Positions 25,677 through 34,051 of a DNA stretch of 64,000 bases are shown here, piece by piece (positions within the stretch are counted from its first letter, which is position 1; each line of letters opens with the position of its first letter). Source of the stretch: Microbacterium kyungheense (lineage in GTDB: Bacteria; Actinomycetota; Actinomycetes; Actinomycetales; Microbacteriaceae). The stretch is taken from contig NZ_VFPE01000003.1 in the NCBI RefSeq assembly GCF_006783905.1, forward strand, positions 1-64,000, in the 5' to 3' direction. Below the pieces are notes generated by a model. It did no database searches, was not told the origin of the DNA, and worked only from the letters and a program-made list of their open reading frames with translations. The position numbers and the translations under genes were made by a program.

Positions 25677-27556
25677 GCGGGGTCCTTCCGTGCATCATCT
25701 CGCCGGCGCTCGCTCAGCGATCGCTGCGACGACGCACTTGCGCTGAGCGAGGCACGAGACGAAGCGTCCCTCAAGCGGTCGTTGATCGCGCGCATGACGT
25801 CTTCAGGAACCTTCACGAACCGGCGATCGTAGGTCACGAGGCCGTTGACCTCCTCTTCGACGTCGGCGAGCTGCGTGTACACCGTGGCCGCGAGCCCCCG
25901 GGCGATCGCAGGCGCGATCTCGCGATCGTGCAGCCGTTCCAGAGCGGCCACCAGCTGGTCGCGCGAGCGGTACTTCTTGTAGCCGAACGTCGTGGGACTC
26001 CACGTGTGCTGCGGCACGGCAAGGCTGTAGCCGCCGTATTCGGTGAGTGCGAGGACCCGGGCGTCGCCGCGCGGCACCTTCACGGGACGGAAATAGATGT
26101 GCAGGCTGCGCAGATCCCCGGCACCCTGGTCATGCCAGCCGCTCGCGTGGTCCACCGGGCGCGTCGGGTCGAGGTCCCGGACGATGCCGGCGATCCGGGC
26201 GGCGTCGAACTGACCCCAGCCCTCGTTGAACGGCACCCACAGCGACAGCGACGGCACATTGCGAAGGTGCGTGATCATGTCGTGCAGCTCGCGTTCGAAC
26301 GCGTCGCGGCCTGCCTCGTCGGCCCGCCCGAACCGGGCGTGCCGGCGGTCGTCGAGCGTGGGTGAGGCGATCGCGGGAGCGCTCACCACGAGCGGGTTGT
26401 ACGTCGTGCCGCCGCTGACGGCGTCCTGCCACACCAGCATGCCCAGACGGTCGCAGTGGTGGTACCAGCGCAGCGGCTCGACCTTGATGTGCTTGCGCAG
26501 CATCGTGAACCCCAGTCGCTTCGCGAGCCGGATGTCGTACTCCAGCGCCGCGTCCGACGCCGCGGTGTACCCGCCGTCGGGCCAGTACCCCTGGTCGAGC
26601 AGCCCCACCGGAAGATGCGGCTCGCCGTTGAGCAGCAGCCGCGGGAAGCCCCGCTCGTCGACGCCCACCCCGAAGGACCGCATCCCCACGTACGACTCGA
26701 CGCGATCGTCGCCGAGCGTCACGCGCACGTCGTACAGGAACGGATCGTCGGGGCTCCACGTGCGCACGGCCCCGTCGAGCACGACCGCCGTCGGCACACC
26801 GACGTCGAGATCAGTGGATGCCGCCACCCGCCCGTCCTCGAGCACGTCGACCCGCGCGGTCTCGCCGGCGGCCGCATGGTCGCTGTGCACGGTGACCACG
26901 ACCGCTCCGCCGTCGAGGTCGGGCGTGAGCACCAGGCGGTCCACCGCGACGCGCGGCAGGATCTCGAGCCACACGGTCTGCCAGATCCCCGACTGCGGCG
27001 TGTACCAGATGCCGCCCGGGCGGCTCGTCTGCTTGCCGCGCGAGAGCCACGAGGCATCCGTCACGTCGCGCACGGCGACGATCACCTCGTGCTCACGAGC
27101 CTGACCGCCCGCGGCGAGCGCCGCCGTCACGTCGAGCGCGAACGGCAGGTACCCCCCGGTGTGGCCGCCCACCTCGACCCCGTCCACCGCGACGCGGCAG
27201 GACTGGTCGACCGCGCCGAAGTGCAGCACGACCCGCTCTCCGTCGCGCGGGGCCCGCGGCAGCGCGAACGACCGCCGGTACCACAGCGTCTGGTCGGCAC
27301 GGAGGGTGCGGCCGACGCCCGACAGCGTCGTCTCGGGCGAGAACGGCACGACGATGCGACCGTCCCAGGCAGCGGGCGGCGCAGCTGGGTCGTCCACCGC
27401 GAGAGGGTCATCGGCCCCGCGTCGCAGCGGAGCGATCGCGTAGTCCCATCGGCCGTTGAGGTTCAGCCAGTCCGGGCGGACGAGCTGCGGACGCGGGTAC
27501 TCGGGCAGTGGGGCGTCGGGATCGAGGGTCTCGGCCCACGGCGTCAGCAGCGTCAT
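25673..27556 (-). CDS. Glycoside hydrolase family 2 (beta-galactosidase/glucuronidase-like)
   Basis: A 627-residue enzyme. It has the N-terminal GH2 sugar-binding sandwich (PFSPETTLSGVGR to YTPQSGIWQTVWLE), the immunoglobulin-like middle domain and a TIM barrel. Acid/base is E445 in WVPFNEGWGQFD and the nucleophile is E506 in LALTEYGGYS. No signal peptide is seen, so it acts in the cytosol on imported glycosides. The C-terminal Ser/Arg-rich tail has no match. It overlaps both neighbours by 4 nt and is co-transcribed with an MFS transporter that probably brings in its substrate. Confidence 0.9.
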   Translation of the reverse strand: MTLLTPWAETLDPDAPLPEYPRPQLVRPDWLNLNGRWDYAIAPLRRGADDPLAVDDPAAPPAAWDGRIVVPFSPETTLSGVGRTLRADQTLWYRRSFALPRAPRDGERVVLHFGAVDQSCRVAVDGVEVGGHTGGYLPFALDVTAALAAGGQAREHEVIVAVRDVTDASWLSRGKQTSRPGGIWYTPQSGIWQTVWLEILPRVAVDRLVLTPDLDGGAVVVTVHSDHAAAGETARVDVLEDGRVAASTDLDVGVPTAVVLDGAVRTWSPDDPFLYDVRVTLGDDRVESYVGMRSFGVGVDERGFPRLLLNGEPHLPVGLLDQGYWPDGGYTAASDAALEYDIRLAKRLGFTMLRKHIKVEPLRWYHHCDRLGMLVWQDAVSGGTTYNPLVVSAPAIASPTLDDRRHARFGRADEAGRDAFERELHDMITHLRNVPSLSLWVPFNEGWGQFDAARIAGIVRDLDPTRPVDHASGWHDQGAGDLRSLHIYFRPVKVPRGDARVLALTEYGGYSLAVPQHTWSPTTFGYKKYRSRDQLVAALERLHDREIAPAIARGLAATVYTQLADVEEEVNGLVTYDRRFVKVPEDVMRAINDRLRDASSRASLSASASSQRSLSERRRDDARKDPA

Positions 27557-28932
27557 GCCCGGGCCTCCGTCACGGCCTGACCCGGCGCATCCGGCGGGCC
27601 GCCGGCATCCATCGTCCGCCGGTCGTGGCGACGCAGCAGCGCCACCGGGATGACGACGAGCACGGCGACGACGGCCGCGGCGGGGAAGATCCAGGGCGTC
27701 GGCACCTGCTTGACCACGCCGAGGTCGACGTAGGTCTCGGCCGCACCGACGATGACGGCGGCGCCGATGAAGGGGCCGGCGACCATCGGGATGAGCACCG
27801 CCGCGATCATGCGCAGACCCTGCACCATCCCGACGCGATCAGCGGGCGTCGCGTCGCGGACGCTCGCCGAGATCGCCGCCACCGACAGCATGAAGCCCGC
27901 CATCATCACCGTCCCGGCGACGATGACCGCGATCATGTCGCGCACGAAGAACATCGCCACGAGACCGGCGACGAGGATCGCCACCGCAGGGAGGACCGCC
28001 CGCACCTTTCCTTCCGCGTGCCGCTGGCCGACCCGGTCGATGACCCTGCCGCCCAGGACGCTCGCGATCGACGCGAGGATCAGCACACTGCCGAGGACGA
28101 TCGCATATCCGTCGATGCGCAGGTACCGCTGGATGTAGATGATCAGGTACGGGATGAACACCTGCGTGCTCGTGCCGACGACGGCGTACGCGAACAGCAA
28201 CAGGTACAGGCGCGGGTTCGCGCGGATCGTGCTCGGGCGCAGTCCGTACACGACGGTGGCGATGTAGGCGCCCTGCGCCGACTCGATGCGGTCGGGGTCG
28301 CGCACCGTGAACCAGGCGACGACGCCCACGGCAGCCGTGACGAGGCCGACGATGCCGAAGAACAGTGTCCACTGCCCGGCCTGCGTGAGCCCGTCCAGTG
28401 CGCCGAAGACCACCAGCATGCCGATGAGCGGCATGATCGCGAGCACGCCGTCGACGCGTCCGCGGTTGGCAGGCACCGTCGACTCGGTCACCCAGGCGTT
28501 GAACGCGGCGTCGTTGGCCCCTGACCCGAAGAACGACATGACACAGTCCAGCGCGACGATCGCCACGACCGCCGTCCCGACGGCGAGGGCGGCATCGGCT
28601 CCCGCCGCGGGGTGCACGAAGCCGAACGTCGCCGTCGTCAGGCCCCACAGCACGTACCCGACCGCGATGAACGGCTTGCGCGTGCGGGCGCGGTCCGACC
28701 AGGCGCCGACCAGCATCGTCGCGAGGGTGGCCGCGACGGCGGATGCCGCGACCATCGTCGCGATCACCGTGGGGTCGGTCGTGATCGTGTCGTAGACGAA
28801 CACGTTGAGGTACATGTTCTCGACGGTCCAGGCGAGCTGGCCGACCAGGCCCAGCACCACGACGGTCACCCACGTGCGGGCTGAGAGGGTCTGGGCGCGC
28901 GACGGAGCGGGCGCAGGTGATCGTTCGGGCAT
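27553..28932 (-). CDS. MFS transporter, probable glycoside importer
   Basis: A 459-residue membrane protein with about twelve hydrophobic segments. The motif-A equivalent is LVGAWSDRARTRKPFIAVGY after helix 2, and ENMYLNVFVYD lies in helix 1, as in sugar-type (GPH/MFS_1) symporters. It has no exporter signatures. The start at 28932 is chosen because AAGGA lies 5-6 nt upstream; an ATG 6 nt earlier is also possible. The stop overlaps the GH2 start, so transport and hydrolysis are coupled in one operon. Confidence 0.87.
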   Translation of the reverse strand: MPERSPAPAPSRAQTLSARTWVTVVVLGLVGQLAWTVENMYLNVFVYDTITTDPTVIATMVAASAVAATLATMLVGAWSDRARTRKPFIAVGYVLWGLTTATFGFVHPAAGADAALAVGTAVVAIVALDCVMSFFGSGANDAAFNAWVTESTVPANRGRVDGVLAIMPLIGMLVVFGALDGLTQAGQWTLFFGIVGLVTAAVGVVAWFTVRDPDRIESAQGAYIATVVYGLRPSTIRANPRLYLLLFAYAVVGTSTQVFIPYLIIYIQRYLRIDGYAIVLGSVLILASIASVLGGRVIDRVGQRHAEGKVRAVLPAVAILVAGLVAMFFVRDMIAVIVAGTVMMAGFMLSVAAISASVRDATPADRVGMVQGLRMIAAVLIPMVAGPFIGAAVIVGAAETYVDLGVVKQVPTPWIFPAAAVVAVLVVIPVALLRRHDRRTMDAGGPPDAPGQAVTEARA

Positions 28933-29000
28933 CGGCATCCTTGCTGACGGTCCGGGGGCGGGTCTGTCCGGGGTACGGAGCGCTTCGATCCTAGGCCGCA

Positions 29001-29006
29001 TAGTCT
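29001..29006 (+). promoter_or_regulatory. -10 hexamer of leaderless tdk
   Basis: TAGTCT, 6 nt before the ATG at 29013. Confidence 0.5.
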
Positions 29007-29012
29007 GGCGCC

Positions 29013-29597
29013 ATGCACACGCGGGATCGGGCTCGGCTGCAGGTGGTGACCGGCCCCATGTTCGCCGGCAAGTCGGAGGAGCTGATGCGCCGCGTCCGCC
29101 GCGCACGCGTGGCCGGGCTCTCGGTCGAGATCGTCAGCCACGCGCTCGACGATCGGCGGGGGACCGGTCAGGTGAGCTCGCACTCGCGACTCAGCGTGCC
29201 GTCGCGTACGGTTCCCGACGCACGCGCGCTCGCGGCGGCGACGCTCGGTCGCGACCTCGACATCGTGGCGGTCGACGAGGCGCAGTTCTTCGGGCCCGAG
29301 TTGGTCGCCGCGGCGGAGGACCTCGTCGCCGATGGGGTCACCGTCATCGTCGCGGGGCTGTGCGTGACGTTCGACGGCCGGCCGTTCGAGCCGCTGCCTG
29401 CCCTCATGGCGACTGCCGAGGATGTGCTGAAGCTGACGGCCGTGTGCGCGGTGTGCGGTGCCGACGCCGCGTTCCACCAGCGTCTCGCGGCAGGCGACGT
29501 CGCCGACTCCCGCGTGCCGTCGCCCGAGCAGGTGGGCGGCGTCGAGTCGTATCAGGCGGGGTGCCGTCTCCACTTCACGGGCTTCAGCACTCGATGA
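29013..29597 (+). CDS. tdk: Thymidine kinase, type II
   Basis: A 194-residue enzyme phosphorylating thymidine (salvage). P-loop VVTGPMFAGKSEEL is near residues 11-24, DEAQFF carries the Walker B/catalytic Glu, GLCVTFDGRPF is the lasso/thymidine-binding part, and the zinc ribbon has CAVCGADAAF plus the late Cys in YQAGCRLHF. Length is standard. Leaderless. Its last 14 nt overlap the convergent serine dehydratase gene. Confidence 0.95.
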   Translation: MHTRDRARLQVVTGPMFAGKSEELMRRVRRARVAGLSVEIVSHALDDRRGTGQVSSHSRLSVPSRTVPDARALAAATLGRDLDIVAVDEAQFFGPELVAAAEDLVADGVTVIVAGLCVTFDGRPFEPLPALMATAEDVLKLTAVCAVCGADAAFHQRLAAGDVADSRVPSPEQVGGVESYQAGCRLHFTGFSTR

Positions 29598-31170
29598 CGT
29601 TCACCGCGAGTCCGCCCTCGCTGGTCTCCTTGTACTTCGTCGACATGTCGATGCCCGTCTGACGCATCGTCTCGACGACCGCGTCGAGCGACACGTAGTG
29701 CGACCCGTCGCCTCGGAGCGCCAGCCGCGCGGCGGTGACCGCGGTCGACGCGGCGATCGCGTTGCGCTCGATGCACGGGATCTGGACGAGCCCGCCGACG
29801 GGATCGCACGTGAGCCCCAGATGGTGCTCCATCGCGATCTCGGCCGCGTTCTCGATCTGCCGGTTCGTGCCGCCCATGACGGCGGTGAGTCCGCCGGCGG
29901 CCATCGCGCACGCGGATCCCACCTCGGCCTGGCAGCCGCCTTCCGCCCCCGAGATCGAAGCATTCGCCTTGAACAGCGACCCGAGCGCCGCTGCAGTCAG
30001 TAGATACCGGCGGATGCCGCGCCGCCGGTTCGCGTCGGCCACGTGCTCGTCGTCCCACGCGGCGGCGTCGCCAGGTTCGGCGACATGCCCGTCATAGCCG
30101 AGCAGCGCACTGCCGACGAGCTCGCCGTAGGGCGTCACGGCGTTGCCGGCACCGAGGCCGGAGTCGGCGAGGAACCGCCACCAGTACATCGCGACCGCCG
30201 GGACGATGCCGGCGGCGCCGTTCGTCGGCGCGGTGACCACACGGCCGCCCGCGGCGTTCTCCTCGTTCACGGCGAGCGCGAACGCCCCCAGCCACTCCCC
30301 CGGCAGCTCACGCCGCCCGTCCGCCTCGGCGGTCTCGAGCTGGCCGCGGATGGACGACGCGCGCCGCTTCACCCCGAGCATGCCCGGCAGCACGCCGTCG
30401 GCGTGCAGGCCGGCTTCGACGCAGGCGGCCATCGCGTCCCAGATCGCGTCCAGCCCGGCCGCGACCTCCTCTTCGCCTCGCATGGCGGACTCGTTGATCC
30501 GCGCCGCCTCCGCGATCGTCAGCCCCTGCTCGTCGCACAGCTCGAGCAGCTGCTCGGCCGACGCGAAGTCGAGCGGGTAGGCGTGTGCGCGCACCTGCGG
30601 CGCCTCGCCGTCGCGGCGGATGAACCCGCCGCCCACGGAGTAGTACGTCTCGCGGGCGATCAGCCCCTCGTCCGAGGCCGGCTGCGGCTCTGCGGCGCGC
30701 GCGGCGCCCGTCGAACGGATGCCGCCGATCGCTGCCGGCATGCGTTCGGGACCGTCCTGGGGGGCTGCCCAGGCCTCCAGCGTCATCGCGTTCGGATGCG
30801 CCGGCAGGCGTGTGCGCGGCGCGAACACGACGTCCGCGCGCTCGAACGGCACCGGGTGCGTGGCCGCGAGCTCGAGGTGCCGCCCGTCGGGCCACCCCGT
30901 CCACGCCGCGCGGACGGCATCCGGATCCACGGTCTCGGGTTCCAGACCCTGGAGCCCGGCAACGACGGCATCGGGAGTGCCATGGCCGATGCCCGTGGCA
31001 CCCAGGGAGCCGTAGAGCGTGCAGGTGACGCGGCCGATCCGTGGCAGCGCACCGGACTCGCGCAGGCGGACGCCGAAATCGTGGGCGGCCCGCATGGGGC
31101 CGACCGTATGGGAGCTCGAGGGTCCTACACCGATGGAGAACAGCTCGAACGCCGAGACGTAGGCGCTCAT
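29584..31170 (-). CDS. sdaA: L-serine ammonia-lyase (single-chain, iron-sulfur)
   Basis: A 528-residue enzyme converting L-serine to pyruvate and ammonia. The N-terminal beta domain opens with FELFSIGVGPSSSHTVGPMRAA, and the catalytic alpha domain holds the Fe-S cysteines in EGGCQAEVGSACAMAAGG, HLGLTCDPVGG and QIPCIERNA. It is about 60 residues longer than the usual single-chain form because of a Pro/Ala/Glu-rich insert near residue 170. The start at 31170 has TAGCCT 7 nt upstream; an in-frame extension is less likely. Confidence 0.93.
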   Translation of the reverse strand: MSAYVSAFELFSIGVGPSSSHTVGPMRAAHDFGVRLRESGALPRIGRVTCTLYGSLGATGIGHGTPDAVVAGLQGLEPETVDPDAVRAAWTGWPDGRHLELAATHPVPFERADVVFAPRTRLPAHPNAMTLEAWAAPQDGPERMPAAIGGIRSTGAARAAEPQPASDEGLIARETYYSVGGGFIRRDGEAPQVRAHAYPLDFASAEQLLELCDEQGLTIAEAARINESAMRGEEEVAAGLDAIWDAMAACVEAGLHADGVLPGMLGVKRRASSIRGQLETAEADGRRELPGEWLGAFALAVNEENAAGGRVVTAPTNGAAGIVPAVAMYWWRFLADSGLGAGNAVTPYGELVGSALLGYDGHVAEPGDAAAWDDEHVADANRRRGIRRYLLTAAALGSLFKANASISGAEGGCQAEVGSACAMAAGGLTAVMGGTNRQIENAAEIAMEHHLGLTCDPVGGLVQIPCIERNAIAASTAVTAARLALRGDGSHYVSLDAVVETMRQTGIDMSTKYKETSEGGLAVNVIEC

Positions 31171-31177
31171 CCCGACA

Positions 31178-31183
31178 AGGCTA
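31178..31183 (-). promoter_or_regulatory. -10 hexamer of leaderless serine dehydratase gene
   Basis: TAGCCT, 7 nt before the ATG at 31170. Confidence 0.45.
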
Positions 31184-31284
31184 CGCCGCCCGGGCACACA
31201 CTCTGCCCGCTGTTATGCATTCGAAAGGGGCAGGATGCCGCGATCCGGCGCGATCGGCCGCGCACAGTGCCTGCGCCGCCGGGA

Positions 31285-31653
31285 TCACGCGCGGGGCGCG
31301 AAGGCGATGAGCCCGACGGTGTTGCCCTCGGGGTCCTTCACGAACGCCTGCCACTCGTCGTGGCCGGCCGGACCGAGTGCGTCGTCCTCGTGGGTGAAGA
31401 TCACGTGCGGCTCCGAGACGACCACGGTGCCCGTGCCCAGCCGGGCGATGGCCGCGGCGACGTCGTCGACGCGCAGGTACAGCAGGGCGGACGGTGCGTT
31501 GCGGTCCAGAAGCAGCCGCACGCCGTCGAGATCGAAGAACAGCAGTCCGGGAGGATCGAACCTCGCCACCGGCGGACTGCCGAGCAGGCGCTGGTAGAAC
31601 TCCGCCGCGCGGTCGAGGTCGTCGGCGTGCTGGGCGACCTGCGTGAGTCTCAT
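31285..31653 (-). CDS. VOC family protein
   Basis: A 122-residue glyoxalase-fold protein. MRLTQVAQHADDLDRAAEFY carries the first metal-ligand His, LYLRVDDVAAAIARL is the second beta-alpha unit, and FVKDPEGNTVGLIAFAPR carries the family C-terminal motif with a Glu. It is most like methylmalonyl-CoA-epimerase/dioxygenase-type small VOC proteins; substrate unknown. It stands alone between the dehydratase gene and a small membrane-protein gene. Confidence 0.85.
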   Translation of the reverse strand: MRLTQVAQHADDLDRAAEFYQRLLGSPPVARFDPPGLLFFDLDGVRLLLDRNAPSALLYLRVDDVAAAIARLGTGTVVVSEPHVIFTHEDDALGPAGHDEWQAFVKDPEGNTVGLIAFAPRA

Positions 31654-31774
31654 GGCGCCATTCTGGTGCGCGAGCGCCGGTCACGCACCAACCCCCGACT
31701 TCCGCCGCCTTGCTCGCGGGCTGCCGGTGCGGTAGGCAGAGAGGGCAACGGCTAACGAGTCAGGGGGCTGCCAC

Positions 31775-31939
31775 ATGCTGTTCGTGCTCTACCTCATCCT
31801 GCTGATCGGCGGAATGGTGCTGCTGGGGATCTCTTTCGCCTCACCGCTGCCCGCGCTGCTGTTCGTCGTCGGGCTGCTGTGCATCGTGCTGGCCGTCGCC
31901 CTGCCCATCTCTGCCGGGGCGTTCGAGCAGCGCAAATAG
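31775..31939 (+). CDS. Small two-helix membrane protein (54 aa)
   Basis: Reads MLFVLYLILLIGGMVLLGIS, then a second hydrophobic stretch LLFVVGLLCIVLAVALPI, and ends GAFEQRK. AGGGGG precedes the ATG. Two predicted membrane spans with a short turn and a charged C terminus. No family recognised. Codon use is normal for the genome. Confidence 0.65.
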   Translation: MLFVLYLILLIGGMVLLGISFASPLPALLFVVGLLCIVLAVALPISAGAFEQRK

Positions 31940-32011
31940 CGGATCACACCGTCCGCGCGGCAAACCGGCTAGGCTCGGGAACTTCATCTGTCCCGGCCGA
32001 GGAGGTCCGCC

Positions 32012-32422
32012 GTGTCTGTTGTGGAAGAGCCGATCTGGCTCACGCAGGACGCCCTGCGTCATCTGGAGCAAGAACTCGACACGATCGTGCGCGAGGGCGC
32101 TGACGACGACCAGTCCCAGGCGCGCGCGGTCGAGCTTCGGGGCATCATCCGTCGCGCTCAGGTCGGCGCACGGCCCGATGACGGCGTCGTCGAGCCCGGC
32201 ATGCAGGTCACCGTGGAGTTCGCGGCCGACGGCTCTCACGAGACGTTCCTGCTCGGCTCGCGCGCGCTCATCGGCGCCGACGGCGACCTCGCCGTGTTCT
32301 CGCCCGAGTCACCCCTCGGCCAGGCGATCGCCGGCCTGCTGCCGGGCGACCGCTTCGAGTACCGCACACCGACCGGCGCCACGGTCGCCGGCGCCGTCGT
32401 GTCGGCAGTCCCGCACGCCTGA
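32012..32422 (+). CDS. GreA/GreB-family transcription elongation factor-like protein
   Basis: A 136-residue protein. Residues 1-60 form a short coiled-coil-like region (HLEQELDTIVREGADDDQS), and residues 70-136 form the GreA/GreB C-terminal FKBP-like domain (LLGSRALIGADGDLAVFSPESPLGQAIAGLLPGD), the SPESPLGQAI motif being characteristic. Classical GreA cleaves back-tracked RNA through an acidic coil tip; this one is shorter than the usual 160 residues, so it may modulate RNA polymerase differently. AGGAGGT precedes the GTG start. The IS481 element is inserted 14 nt after its stop. Confidence 0.85.
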   Translation: MSVVEEPIWLTQDALRHLEQELDTIVREGADDDQSQARAVELRGIIRRAQVGARPDDGVVEPGMQVTVEFAADGSHETFLLGSRALIGADGDLAVFSPESPLGQAIAGLLPGDRFEYRTPTGATVAGAVVSAVPHA

Positions 32423-32430
32423 GCGGCGGC

Positions 32431-32436
32431 GCTAGA
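32431..32436 (+). repeat. Left target-site duplication of IS481 element
   Basis: GCTAGA, repeated exactly at 33514-33519. Confidence 0.8.
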
Positions 32437-32477
32437 TGTACCCGGCTGGGACGTTGGTGACGTTCTTGTGGGGTGAG

Positions 32478-32529
32478 GAGACCTCCTGGCTTAGTGGAGC
32501 TGTCTAGTTCTTCACTGCCAGGAGGTCTC
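32478..32529 (+). promoter_or_regulatory. Hairpin masking the transposase ribosome-binding site
   Basis: GAGACCTCCTGGC (32478-32490) pairs perfectly with GCCAGGAGGTCTC (32517-32529), which contains AGGAGGT and abuts the GTG at 32530. Transcripts entering from outside would fold and block translation, as known for IS10/IS50. Confidence 0.65.
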
Positions 32530-33501
32530 GTGTCTCACGCTAATGCCCGGCTCAATGTCCGGGGCAGAGTTCTGCTCGTCGAGCGGGTGCTGATGCAGCA
32601 TCGCCCAGTCGCTCACGTCGCCAAAGAGCTCGGAGTGTCGCGTCAATGCGCGCACCGCTGGGTCAACCGGTTCCGGGCTGAGGGTGTCGCCGGTCTCAGC
32701 GACCGCTCCTCGCGTCCGCATTCCATGCCGCGACGAACACCACTGGAGGTAGAACTGCGGGTGGTCGCGGTGCGCCGTCAGCTGCGGCAAGGCCCCGACC
32801 GCCTCGCCATGGTGACCGGTGTCCCCGCACGCACTGTCACCGCGATCTTGCGCCGACATCACGTGCCACGTCTGGTCGAGTGCGACCCGCTGACCGGGGC
32901 CGTCATCCGGGCGTCGAAGACCACCGCCGTCCGCTACGAACGCGCCCGAGCGGGCGAGCTGGTCCACATGGACGTGAAGAAGCTGGGCCGCATCCCCGAC
33001 GGCGGCGGTTGGCGGGCGCACGGCAGATCAGCCGGCGACACCGCCGCGCACAAGAAAGCGCGGATCGGGTTCGACTACGTCCACTCGCTCGTCGACGATC
33101 ACTCCCGACTGGCGTACTCCGAGATCCACCCGGACGAGAAGGGCGCCACCTGCGCCGCGTTCCTCGCACGGGCCGCCGCCTACTTCCGCGACCACGGCAT
33201 CGCTCGCATCGAGCGGGTGATGACCGACAACCACTTCAGCTACCGGCTCTCCACCGACGTCCGCGATGTGCTCACCTCGCTGGGCGCCAAACATGTCCTC
33301 ATCCGCCCGCACTGTCCGTGGCAGAACGGCAAGGTCGAACGACTCAACCGCACCCTGCAGACCGAATGGGCCTACCGGCAGGTCTTCACCTCGAACGACC
33401 AACGCGCGGCCGCCCTTGCGCCCTGGATCGAGCAGTACAACACTCAGCGATACCACTCAGCCATCGGCGGCACCCCACTCAGCAGGGTGTCACCAACCTG
33501 A
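32530..33501 (+). CDS. IS481-family transposase
   Basis: A 323-residue DDE transposase. N-terminal HTH: HRPVAHVAKELGVSRQCAHR followed by WVNRFRAEGV. The rve-type catalytic core has the first Asp in VHMDVKKLG, the second in VMTDNHFSY, and the Glu in NGKVERLNRTLQTEW. The length equals the IS481 standard. GTG is preferred as start because AGGAGGT lies just upstream; an in-frame start 57 nt earlier would run through the hairpin. There is no frameshift or stop, so it is probably active. Confidence 0.93.
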   Translation: MSHANARLNVRGRVLLVERVLMQHRPVAHVAKELGVSRQCAHRWVNRFRAEGVAGLSDRSSRPHSMPRRTPLEVELRVVAVRRQLRQGPDRLAMVTGVPARTVTAILRRHHVPRLVECDPLTGAVIRASKTTAVRYERARAGELVHMDVKKLGRIPDGGGWRAHGRSAGDTAAHKKARIGFDYVHSLVDDHSRLAYSEIHPDEKGATCAAFLARAAAYFRDHGIARIERVMTDNHFSYRLSTDVRDVLTSLGAKHVLIRPHCPWQNGKVERLNRTLQTEWAYRQVFTSNDQRAAALAPWIEQYNTQRYHSAIGGTPLSRVSPT

Positions 33502-33513
33502 CTGCCGGGTACA

Positions 33514-33519
33514 GCTAGA
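33514..33519 (+). repeat. Right target-site duplication of IS481 element
   Basis: GCTAGA. It contains the stop codon (complement of CTA, 33515-33517) of the leftward SnoaL-like gene. Confidence 0.8.
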
Positions 33520-33931
33520 CGCCGGCGACCCCCAGCTGACTCATCAGCTCGAAGCCGGTGTCGGCGCCCGCGAACTCGGTGAACCGTCCCTTCGCGACGC
33601 GGTACATCGAGAATTCGGCGATGTTGACGTGCCGCCGCGTCGGCGCGACGCCGCGATACTCGCCGAGATGCGTGCCGCTGCCGCGGACGTGCGCGGCGAT
33701 GCGGTCATCCTCGACCACCAGCTGGATGCGTCGCCAGCGCCAGTCGGGGAAGCCGCGGAAGAGGTCGGCGAGGTCGTCGACCCAGGCGTCGACGCCCCCC
33801 GGGAGGTGCGAGCGGCGCACCGTCGAAGCGACGAACGACCGGATGTCGGCAAGATCGTGGCGGTTGCACGCATCGAGGTAGTCGGCGTACCACGCATGCA
33901 TCTCCCAGGGCTCCACCTCCTCATTATCCGG
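33515..33931 (-). CDS. SnoaL-like (NTF2-fold) polyketide-cyclase family protein
   Basis: About 138 residues. Features: AWYADYLDACNRHDLADIRSF, SHLPGGVDAWVDDLADLFRG and FPDWRWRRIQLVVEDDRIAAHVRGSGTHLGEYRG, typical of SnoaL/ester-cyclase small NTF2-fold proteins of unknown substrate; the last strand is NIAEFSMYRVAKGRFTEFAG. The N terminus is uncertain (GTG near 33915, ATG near 33900 or further upstream). Its stop codon lies in the target duplication of the IS element, so insertion left the protein unchanged. Confidence 0.75.
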   Translation of the reverse strand, partial: PDNEEVEPWEMHAWYADYLDACNRHDLADIRSFVASTVRRSHLPGGVDAWVDDLADLFRGFPDWRWRRIQLVVEDDRIAAHVRGSGTHLGEYRGVAPTRRHVNIAEFSMYRVAKGRFTEFAGADTGFELMSQLGVAGV

Positions 33932-34051
33932 GCCGCCCCGCCACCACCGGCGCGATCGCATCTTTCAGCGATGTCACTACGCTGCGATCTAGTCCACTGT
34001 CGTATCTTCGTGCGATGCTTCGCGAGGGACGGATGACCGGCGGGAGGCGGG

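Larger units (their letters stand above)
32437..33513 (+). mobile_element. IS481-family insertion sequence, intact
   Basis: A 1,077-bp element. Imperfect 25-bp terminal inverted repeats (21 of 25 match) begin TGTACCCGGC and end GTTGGTGAC; TG...CA ends are typical of IS481. It encodes one full-length DDE transposase and is flanked by a 6-bp direct repeat GCTAGA. It is inserted between two convergent genes without destroying either. A 13-bp inverted repeat just before the transposase start hides its ribosome site. Confidence 0.92.

Noticed and set aside
33950..34051. LexA/SOS box upstream of dinB
   Set aside because: No CGAAC-N4-GTTCG-like palindrome is present; only a GTCGTAT word shared with the 35265 region was seen.
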